Both the position numbers and the translations under genes were made by a program. The notes beneath the pieces are model-generated. The model searched no databases. It was not told where the DNA came from and worked only from the letters and a program-made list of their open reading frames with translations. Shown here piece after piece: positions 16,566 to 21,832 of a stretch of 21,832 nucleotides of DNA. Origin of the DNA: Clostridiales bacterium (lineage in GTDB: Bacteria; Bacillota; Clostridia; Oscillospirales; CAG-272). How positions within the stretch are numbered: the first letter of the stretch is position 1; each line of letters starts with the position of its first letter. The stretch lies in assembly GCA_012511425.1 (NCBI GenBank), contig JAAZGC010000246.1, positions 1-21,832 of the forward strand. Reading direction: 5' to 3'.

Positions 16566-17063
16566 ATGTCAGAAAAGAAAAATAAAACATATACTCTCGT
16601 TTTGCTTTTTATTTATCTCGCAGTGCTTACCTGGATTATCCTGTTTAAGCTCGGCTTCGGTTTGGATTTGGGATATCTCCGCGGAATAAACCTGATTCCG
16701 TTTCACTATGACATCGAAACCGCGGGTCATTTCGCCGAGATAAGAGACAATGTAATTATCTTCGTTCCGCTCGGGCTTTACCTCGGACTTCTCGGAGTTA
16801 AACCTTTGTTTTCGATTGTTTCCGGCTTCGCCGTCAGCGCCGTACTTGAACTCCTGCAATATATCCTCGGCGTCGGAGTAACCGATATAACCGACCTGAT
16901 AACAAACACCCTGGGCACCGCGCTTGGAGTGCTGATATTCGCCGTCTTAACGCTGATTTTCAAGAATCGCCCGAAGCTCGAGCGCGTATTGAGGATCCTC
17001 GCCACGGTAGCAACTCTGCTTTTCCTGGCATTTGCGGCTGTCGTATCAGCTTTCAACAGCTGA
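16566..17063 (+). CDS. VanZ-like family membrane protein
   Basis: 165 aa, four predicted membrane segments (about 10-28, 60-78, 80-98 and 143-162). Family motifs are present: INLIPFHYDI after the first helix, RDNVIIFVPLGLYLGLLG, and VTDITDLITNTLGTALGVLI, matching the N.iPF, N...FiPLG and D..DlitNtlGa.lG signatures of VanZ-like proteins. The founding member gives low-level teicoplanin resistance, but most relatives in Clostridia have no known role and should not be read as resistance genes. AAGGAG lies just upstream of the start. It is cotranscribed with the downstream GH27 gene (52-nt gap, no terminator). Confidence 0.88.
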   Translation: MSEKKNKTYTLVLLFIYLAVLTWIILFKLGFGLDLGYLRGINLIPFHYDIETAGHFAEIRDNVIIFVPLGLYLGLLGVKPLFSIVSGFAVSAVLELLQYILGVGVTDITDLITNTLGTALGVLIFAVLTLIFKNRPKLERVLRILATVATLLFLAFAAVVSAFNS

Positions 17064-17115
17064 ATATAAGATTTCAAAGTACCCGAAATTCATTTAAATA
17101 AATGAGGTAATAATC

Positions 17116-18249
17116 ATGAATGTAATGCTTCCGCCAATGGGATTTAACACATGGAACACCTTCGGCGCCTCTATAAACGAAAAAGTCGTTATGGAAACCG
17201 CCGACGCGATGGTCTCAAGCGGCCTGCTCGAAGCCGGATATAAGTATCTGGTCATCGACGACTGCTGGAGCGAATACGAGCGCGACACCGTGACCAAAAA
17301 GATCGTTCCTTCTAAGGAAAAATTCCCGAACGGAATGAAATATGTAAGCGACTATGTCCATTCAAAAGGACTGCTGTTCGGAATGTATTCCTGTGCCGGC
17401 GTCCGTACCTGCGCTGACTATCCCGGCAGCTTTGACCACGAATTCCTTGATGCCGAAACATTTGCCGAATACGGCGTTGACTTCCTCAAATACGATTTCT
17501 GTTTCAAGCCGCAAACGGCGAACGGTCCGATGCTGTACCGCCGCATGGGCATGGCGCTCCGCGCCTGCGGTCGCGATATCCTCTTCTCAGCCTGCAACTG
17601 GGGTGTAGATGATGTTCACAGCTGGATCCGCTCGACCGGAGCACATATGTATCGCTCTACCTACGACATCAACGACAGCTTTGAGTCGTTCACCGATATA
17701 GCCGGAAGCCAGATCGACAAACTCTGCTATTCGGCTCCCAACTGCTTCAACGACATAGATATGCTGACAATCGGTATGTACGGCAAAGGCAACGTCGGAA
17801 GCACCGGCTGCAACGATATCGACTATAAAATGCAGTTCGTCCTCTGGTGTATGTATTCAGCCCCGCTCATGATCGGATGCGATGTTCGCAATATGTCCGA
17901 CGCCGCAAAAGCGCTGCTGACGAATAAGGATCTCATCGCAATCAACCAGGATCCCGACGTTCGTCCGCCGTTCGTGGCGACGACTCACCCGTGGAACGAC
18001 CGCTGCAAGGTTTTGGTAAAGATGCTCGCTGACAACGAATACGCCTTCGCGTTCTTCAATATGAGCGATCACAAAGCCAAAGTGCCGCTCTACTTCTTCG
18101 ACGCCGGCGTTCCCGCTTCATCCGGATACGGATTTGAGATGACTGACGTCTTCACCGGAGAAAATATCGGAATCAAGAGCGATTATATGTGCCCGGTGGT
18201 TGACTCCCACGAAACTCTGCTCTATCGCGCAAAACTCGTAAAGATATAA
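17116..18249 (+). CDS. Alpha-galactosidase, glycoside hydrolase family 27
   Basis: 377 aa, no signal peptide, so cytoplasmic. It hydrolyses terminal alpha-galactosyl residues (occasionally alpha-N-acetylgalactosamine or beta-L-arabinopyranose in this family) with retention. Motifs in order: PPMGFNTWNTFG (residues 6-17, family form PPMGWNSWN), YLVIDDCWSE (44-53), FLKYDFC (123-129) with the nucleophile expected at Asp127, ACNWGVDD (159-166), YRSTYDINDS (179-188) with the acid/base expected at Asp184, and CFNDIDMLTIGM (210-221). A short C-terminal beta-domain follows. Length is as usual for compact bacterial GH27. GAGG upstream supports the start. It fits downstream processing of oligosaccharides imported by the neighbouring transporters. 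The family is secure, the exact substrate is not. Confidence 0.94.
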   Translation: MNVMLPPMGFNTWNTFGASINEKVVMETADAMVSSGLLEAGYKYLVIDDCWSEYERDTVTKKIVPSKEKFPNGMKYVSDYVHSKGLLFGMYSCAGVRTCADYPGSFDHEFLDAETFAEYGVDFLKYDFCFKPQTANGPMLYRRMGMALRACGRDILFSACNWGVDDVHSWIRSTGAHMYRSTYDINDSFESFTDIAGSQIDKLCYSAPNCFNDIDMLTIGMYGKGNVGSTGCNDIDYKMQFVLWCMYSAPLMIGCDVRNMSDAAKALLTNKDLIAINQDPDVRPPFVATTHPWNDRCKVLVKMLADNEYAFAFFNMSDHKAKVPLYFFDAGVPASSGYGFEMTDVFTGENIGIKSDYMCPVVDSHETLLYRAKLVKI

Positions 18250-18255
18250 TCCGAT

Positions 18256-18456
18256 ATGCCCGAAATGCCCCGCTGCTCCGTTTGCGGCAAAACGCTTATT
18301 CAGGATGAAATCGGTCTTACAAGAAAGCTGATTTCCCGCGCCGTGACCGAATTTCTCTGTTTTGACTGTCTCGCGGCGAAATTCAGAACCGACGTTCCGC
18401 GCCTGAAAGAGATGGTCGAATATTTCCGCTCGCAGGGCTGTATGCTGTTCAACTGA
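18256..18456 (+). CDS. Small Cys4 (zinc-ribbon-like) protein of unknown function
   Basis: 66 aa. Two CxxC pairs, CSVC (residues 7-10) and CFDC (35-38), with a spacing of 24 residues suggest a zinc-binding knuckle, followed by a helical segment (VPRLKEMVEYFRSQGC). It starts 6 nt after the GH27 stop and has no clear ribosome binding site, so it is probably translated by coupling. A second ATG (18265) is possible. I do not recognise the family; a regulatory or metal-binding role is only a guess. Confidence 0.7.
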   Translation: MPEMPRCSVCGKTLIQDEIGLTRKLISRAVTEFLCFDCLAAKFRTDVPRLKEMVEYFRSQGCMLFN

Positions 18457-18466
18457 AAAATAATAA

Positions 18467-18498
18467 ACGGCTCAGACCGGATTTCCGGTTTGAGCCGT
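18467..18498. terminator. Bidirectional intrinsic terminator between convergent genes
   Basis: A 14-bp stem (18467-18480 with 18485-18498, one G-U pair) closes a 4-nt loop. It is followed by a T-rich stretch on the + side (ATTGTTATTT) and on the - side (TTATTATTTTTC). It can serve both the VanZ/GH27 unit and the convergent binding-protein gene. Confidence 0.88.
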
Positions 18499-18517
18499 AA
18501 TTGTTATTTAAGATTTA

Positions 18518-20008
18518 TCAGACGTTTTCTTCCCATGCAGCAAGAGTTTTATCAAGAGCCGTCTGAGCCTTTGTTTCAGCAGATGCGAACTTTGATGCAA
18601 AGTCGGTGTTGTTTTTGGAAACGCAGTTGCTGAATGCGGAGAAGAGTCCGCCCCAGCCGTAGATATATCCGAGGTCCCAGCTGCGGGAAGCAAGGATAAT
18701 GTCAAGCATATCTTCCGACTCGACGTCGCGCATGAACTTTCCTTCAAGGCAGATGTCATAATAAGCTCTGCGGAGGGTGTAGCGGGATTTGGCAGCGATG
18801 GCTTCGAGGATAATTCCGGCGCGTTCTGTGTCGGCGCTCGAAAGCGGAACCGAAACCATGCATCCGGTGGTGTGAACGAAGTGGCTGTAACGATCCTGAG
18901 TTTCATCGGCCTTCGGGAAGGGAATGACACCGAAGTTTGTCTCCATCGCGCGGAGACGGATGATGCACTGCATAACCTCGCCATAGAAGAGCGAATGTCC
19001 GTTTTCGAACACCGGCTGTAGCTCGGTAAGGGGGTCTGACATTGAGAATTTATTGGAGCTTAAGTTAAATGCGATGTTAGTATCGCACATTATGACATTT
19101 GCCTTTTCAATGATATCGACAATTCTATCGGTATCCATATCTATATAAGGAATATCTTTGTCATCTTTTGAAGTGGTCTTCAGATTGGCACCGAAGAAGA
19201 GACCCTCAATGGAGGAAGCGTGTGTCGCAAATCCGAGACGGTCGTCCTTCGGAGATATGACGCCGTCGCCGTTAAGATCGGCGGAAACAGTTTCCATATA
19301 TTCGATCATCTGATCGAAGGTCCAATTGCCTTCCTTTACCTGATCATATATACCGCTGATCTTGAAGTCCTCGGCTATCTGCTTGTTGAACATAAGGATC
19401 CATGTGGCGTCGTTGCACATGATGGATATGTCGCCGGTGCAGAAGTAAAGGAGATTGACCATCGAAAGATCCTTAACCGACTGCTGATCCCACCAGGGAG
19501 CTTCAAGGTTCAGATAAGGAATGTCATGCAGATTATAAACAAATCCCTGTGTGGCAAGAGTCGCGGATTGGCTTGTGTCTGCCATGAATATATCGTAAGT
19601 CTGATCTCCCGCCTGAACCGCTTTCTTCGCCGAGCCTCCGGGATCGCTGACACCGGCTGCGGTTATCTCAACGTTGTATTTTTCGTTGATAAAAAGGTTG
19701 CGGGAGAAAACCGAGTCGTTTACCGGATCGCCGTTCTCTTCCTCGGCTCCGATGTCCTGCGATTCCCACTCGTTGAATGAAGGTCCGCGGACAAGGAAGG
19801 TGAATTTTTCGCCGTTGCAGTCGTATTCCGGAAGCTCCGGCTGCAGCTCGACTTCGGCGGTCGTTCCGTCTGCCGAGGCGTCGGTAACATTGGCGTTCGG
19901 CGCTGTCGTGATTGACGCCGGGTTGCCTTTGTCGCTCTTTCCGCAGGAAACGGCGAAAGCAAATAGCATGGTTGCCAACAGCATGGCGGCAATGATTCTC
20001 TTTTTCAT
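18518..20008 (-). CDS. Extracellular solute-binding protein, family 1 (lipoprotein)
   Basis: 496 aa. It has a lipoprotein signal peptide MKKRIIAAMLLATMLFAFAV and then S-C, with the lipidated Cys at position 22 (AVSC lipobox). A Thr/Ala-rich linker (to about 55) precedes a binding-protein fold with ADTSQSATLATQGFVYNL, APWWDQQSVKDL and LYFCTGDISIM. Residues 244-255 (DLNGDGVISPKD) form a canonical EF-hand/dockerin-like calcium loop, a common insertion in such proteins. Probable ligand: an oligosaccharide. It is monocistronic, convergent with the GH27 unit, and has no adjacent permease, so it must share permeases encoded elsewhere; the nearest unpaired ones are at 14375-16433. The start has AAGGGGG upstream on the minus strand. 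Confidence 0.92.
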   Translation of the reverse strand: MKKRIIAAMLLATMLFAFAVSCGKSDKGNPASITTAPNANVTDASADGTTAEVELQPELPEYDCNGEKFTFLVRGPSFNEWESQDIGAEEENGDPVNDSVFSRNLFINEKYNVEITAAGVSDPGGSAKKAVQAGDQTYDIFMADTSQSATLATQGFVYNLHDIPYLNLEAPWWDQQSVKDLSMVNLLYFCTGDISIMCNDATWILMFNKQIAEDFKISGIYDQVKEGNWTFDQMIEYMETVSADLNGDGVISPKDDRLGFATHASSIEGLFFGANLKTTSKDDKDIPYIDMDTDRIVDIIEKANVIMCDTNIAFNLSSNKFSMSDPLTELQPVFENGHSLFYGEVMQCIIRLRAMETNFGVIPFPKADETQDRYSHFVHTTGCMVSVPLSSADTERAGIILEAIAAKSRYTLRRAYYDICLEGKFMRDVESEDMLDIILASRSWDLGYIYGWGGLFSAFSNCVSKNNTDFASKFASAETKAQTALDKTLAAWEENV

Positions 20009-20058
20009 AATATCCCCCTTACAAGGTGAATTGATTGCTTATTAACGAAATGTTTGCT

Positions 20059-20079
20059 TTGTAAAAAGCTCTGTAACAA
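20059..20079. promoter_or_regulatory. Imperfect inverted repeat, possible operator
   Basis: The arms TTGT and ACAA bound a 21-nt imperfect palindrome located 12-32 nt downstream of the predicted transcript start of the binding-protein gene. The position suits a repressor site, but the symmetry is incomplete (12 of 21 positions) and no second copy was seen. Confidence 0.25.
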
Positions 20080-20097
20080 TATGCTGTCGTAACGAAT

Positions 20098-20126
20098 ATT
20101 ATACCTAAAAAATATAAAAAAATCAA
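20098..20126 (-). promoter_or_regulatory. Sigma-A promoter of the binding-protein gene
   Basis: On the minus strand, TTGATT (20126-20121), a 17-nt T-rich spacer, and TATAAT (20103-20098). The predicted transcript start is near 20091, giving a leader of about 83 nt. Confidence 0.82.
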
Positions 20127-20225
20127 GTCTGAAATTAAGCGTTGTTTTTAAAATGACTTAAAACCAAGAAATTCTCTGTTATATACAAAATGTGAGCCGT
20201 AAAACTATGGAAAATTACAGGATAG

Positions 20226-20252
20226 AAAAACCGGAGCGCAAATTCATTCCGG
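20226..20252 (-). terminator. Weak candidate terminator after the Nudix gene
   Basis: On the minus strand, a 5-bp CCGGA/TCCGG stem with a 12-nt loop is followed by five T residues, 18 nt after the Nudix stop. The stem is short for a terminator. Confidence 0.4.
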
Positions 20253-20270
20253 CGTTAAAAATACTTGCTC

Positions 20271-20732
20271 TCAGAACCATTGATGGATAAGCGGCGAGCC
20301 GCTGTCGTCATACTTTATAAGCAGCTCGTGAACATTATCATTTAAGAACAATTCCAGCTGAGTCTCAAACCCGGGGGAGAGGTCAAGCAGGCGCAGCTCA
20401 TCCAAGGTGACCCAGAAGTTTTCCCCCTCATCGCTCTGCGTAAGCTCGCCTTTGAATTCTGATGTCGAATAGTAGAATATCAGTTCGTTGTATCCGGTGT
20501 CGGCGTTTGTCCAGTGGACGATGCCGCAGAATTTAAGTTCGCTTATAACAAGCCCGGTTTCTTCGTATACCTCGCGAATTGCTGACTGTTCGAGGCTTTC
20601 TCCGTTTTCGAGATGCCCTCCGGGGAAAGCAACTCCGCACCAGCTTTTCGTTCGGCGCTGTGCCAGCACCTTTCCCGCGGCTTTATCCTCGACCATTACC
20701 ATATTGGTAACGACAATTTCAGAAATAGCCAT
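20271..20732 (-). CDS. Nudix hydrolase (MutT/8-oxo-dGTPase-like)
   Basis: 153 aa. A complete Nudix box GX5EX7REUXEEXGU spans residues 39-61: G39, HLENG, E45, SLEQSAI, R53-E54-V55-Y56-E57-E58, G60-L61. The flanking pattern (VLAQRRTKSWCGVAFPGG, then NELIFYYSTSEFKGELTQSD) resembles bacterial 8-oxo-dGTP diphosphatases, but the family hydrolyses many nucleoside diphosphate derivatives, including NDP-sugars. The ATG follows the stop codon of the upstream gene with no gap, so translation is coupled. The product is cytoplasmic. Confidence 0.9.
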   Translation of the reverse strand: MAISEIVVTNMVMVEDKAAGKVLAQRRTKSWCGVAFPGGHLENGESLEQSAIREVYEETGLVISELKFCGIVHWTNADTGYNELIFYYSTSEFKGELTQSDEGENFWVTLDELRLLDLSPGFETQLELFLNDNVHELLIKYDDSGSPLIHQWF

Positions 20733-21806
20733 TTACAGCTCCATGAAGTTTAAGTAGCACTGCCAGTCTTCCCGGCTGAAGAAATGCGCTCCGTGCCTCA
20801 TATGGAATCCGATATCTCTGCCCATAAACCGCTCCCCGGTGTCCGGACGGCGATCCGGGAAATCGGCGGGCTTCATGCCGAGCATACGGTAAACTTCGTT
20901 TGCGAGGAAATATGACATATACTGCGAATATGGGTCGGCCCAGGTGTCAAGTACCGCGGTTCCGCCGTAAACGTGTCTCGGAGCGACCGCTGCGACGAGC
21001 ATATGCTGGTCAAAGGGCATTTCTTCTTCCCGTCCGCGGTATTCCTTATATTTCTCGTTCGACCAGACAGGGAAGGCATCCGTTATATGCACTATTCTCT
21101 CGCCGGTCTTGCCACGGGTGACGGCGTCGCCGGAGCAGCCGCTGTCGTTGACGAATACATATTTGAAGCGTTCATCCTGAGCGCCGCACCAGAGCGAAGT
21201 CTTGCCGAGTCTTGAATGGCCGATGCAGGCTGTCTTTCTTTCGTCATATCTGCCGAGCGACAGCGCGAAATCAAGCGTCCTCGACATCGACCAAGCCCAC
21301 ATTCCGATCTTCGACCAGTCGTATTTTTCCCGCGGATATAGCGGTCCGACGCCGGATTTGAAGTCGTCGTTTGCGTCTTCGGCGACGTCGTTGTAGTATA
21401 TCATCGCGACGGCCGCGCCGCGGTCGGTTATCTCCTCGACAGGCATATACTCGTCGGGAGTCTGATCGCGGAAATTGATCAGTATAAACAGCGGCTTTTT
21501 ATTCCCGCCGTAGGGAGTGTGGAAGACAACCGGGAAGCTGAAGCTGACATTTTCCGCGGTATCACGGACGGTAAGGGTGTATTTCTCGGTCAGCACCTTG
21601 TTTGCGTAGTCGTCTTCGCGCTTGTATTCGAGCTTTCCCGTGACTTCAAACGGCCCGCGCGGTGTATGGCCGTATTCGTGTTCCTCGAAAATGCGGAGGA
21701 TTTCTTCGCGGCGCTGAGGCCAGTTTTCGGCGGTCACATCCCGCCCGTCGGCGAACTTAAGTATCGGCGGCAGATTCAGCCGTCTGATTTCTTCGGATAT
21801 AGTCAT
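20733..21806 (-). CDS. CE15-like alpha/beta hydrolase (glucuronoyl esterase-like), cytoplasmic
   Basis: 357 aa, no signal peptide. The alpha/beta-hydrolase nucleophile elbow is GHSRLGK (196-202, Ser198), followed by FVNDSGCSGDAVTR (218-231) and a C-terminal HMRHGAHFFSREDW (335-348) with the likely catalytic His341. These match carbohydrate esterase family 15, whose members carry G(C)SR.GK, an NDSG segment and an R.G.H....DW end. CE15 enzymes cleave esters between glucuronate on xylan and lignin alcohols and are usually secreted; a cytoplasmic version would act on imported esterified oligosaccharides or another ester. GAGGAG lies 8 nt upstream of the start on the minus strand. It is first of a two-gene unit with the Nudix gene. 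Alternative: acetylxylan-esterase-like hydrolase. Confidence 0.8.
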   Translation of the reverse strand: MTISEEIRRLNLPPILKFADGRDVTAENWPQRREEILRIFEEHEYGHTPRGPFEVTGKLEYKREDDYANKVLTEKYTLTVRDTAENVSFSFPVVFHTPYGGNKKPLFILINFRDQTPDEYMPVEEITDRGAAVAMIYYNDVAEDANDDFKSGVGPLYPREKYDWSKIGMWAWSMSRTLDFALSLGRYDERKTACIGHSRLGKTSLWCGAQDERFKYVFVNDSGCSGDAVTRGKTGERIVHITDAFPVWSNEKYKEYRGREEEMPFDQHMLVAAVAPRHVYGGTAVLDTWADPYSQYMSYFLANEVYRMLGMKPADFPDRRPDTGERFMGRDIGFHMRHGAHFFSREDWQCYLNFMEL

Positions 21807-21832
21807 TATATGCTCTCCTCAAAAAAGCTCTT

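Noticed and set aside
16566..17063. Glycopeptide resistance gene
   Set aside because: VanZ-like proteins are widespread in Clostridia; no vanH/A/X or van regulators are near, so a resistance call is not justified.
1..21832. Mobile element, CRISPR array, tRNA or rRNA
   Set aside because: No transposase or integrase, no regularly spaced repeats, no cloverleaf or rRNA-like sequence was seen on either strand.

Overview
The window looks like a chromosomal segment of an uncultured, Gram-positive, carbohydrate-fermenting gut or rumen bacterium of the Clostridia (Oscillospiraceae/Ruminococcaceae-like). This is inferred from strong AGGAGG-type ribosome binding sites, near-consensus sigma-A promoters, a family 1 solute-binding lipoprotein, multiple LplB/YtcP-type sugar permeases without their own ATPase, a VanZ-like protein, and base composition that looks roughly balanced (not computed). 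There are no tRNA, rRNA, CRISPR, phage or transposon signatures. All genes look intact except the one cut by the left edge.

Layout. (1) 1-3064 (+): the end of an ABC-2/GldF-like export operon (permease, GldG-like auxiliary protein, DUF4340 protein), closed by an intrinsic terminator at 3080-3111. (2) 3112-4164: about 1.05 kb without a credible gene. It holds an AT-rich stretch, a good promoter at 3537-3565 and a predicted 5' leader of about 590 nt, rich in inverted repeats and including an uninterrupted 17-bp stem. (3) 4165-16433 (+): a seven-gene operon of about 12.3 kb. It encodes a 991-aa secreted protein joining two beta-sandwich (carbohydrate-binding-like) repeats to a family 1 solute-binding domain, a first permease pair, an NHL-TPR-YIP1 membrane fusion protein, a 1036-aa secreted DUF5696-like protein with a probable glycosidase-like barrel, and a second permease pair. 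It ends at a 12-bp hairpin terminator (16443-16476). (4) 16504-18456 (+): consensus promoter, VanZ-like protein, cytoplasmic GH27 alpha-galactosidase, small Cys4 protein. (5) 18518-20008 (-): an orphan solute-binding lipoprotein with its own promoter, separated from unit 4 by a bidirectional terminator. (6) 20271-21806 (-): a CE15-like alpha/beta hydrolase and a Nudix hydrolase with the stop and start codons directly abutting.

How the genes may work together. The central operon looks like a glycan capture, processing and import locus. The giant binding protein and the DUF5696 protein would act outside the cell, the four permease subunits would form two importers powered by an ATPase encoded elsewhere (MsmX/UgpC type), and the NHL-TPR-YIP1 protein would be a membrane sensor or scaffold. 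The cytoplasmic alpha-galactosidase and CE15-like esterase would act on imported oligosaccharides. The orphan lipoprotein at 18518-20008 is a natural candidate partner for the second permease pair, which has no adjacent binding protein. The least explained parts are the long structured leader, the NHL-TPR-YIP1 fusion, and the DUF5696 protein with its Ala/Glu-rich insertion; together with the doubled permeases they make the central locus the best candidate for an under-described system.
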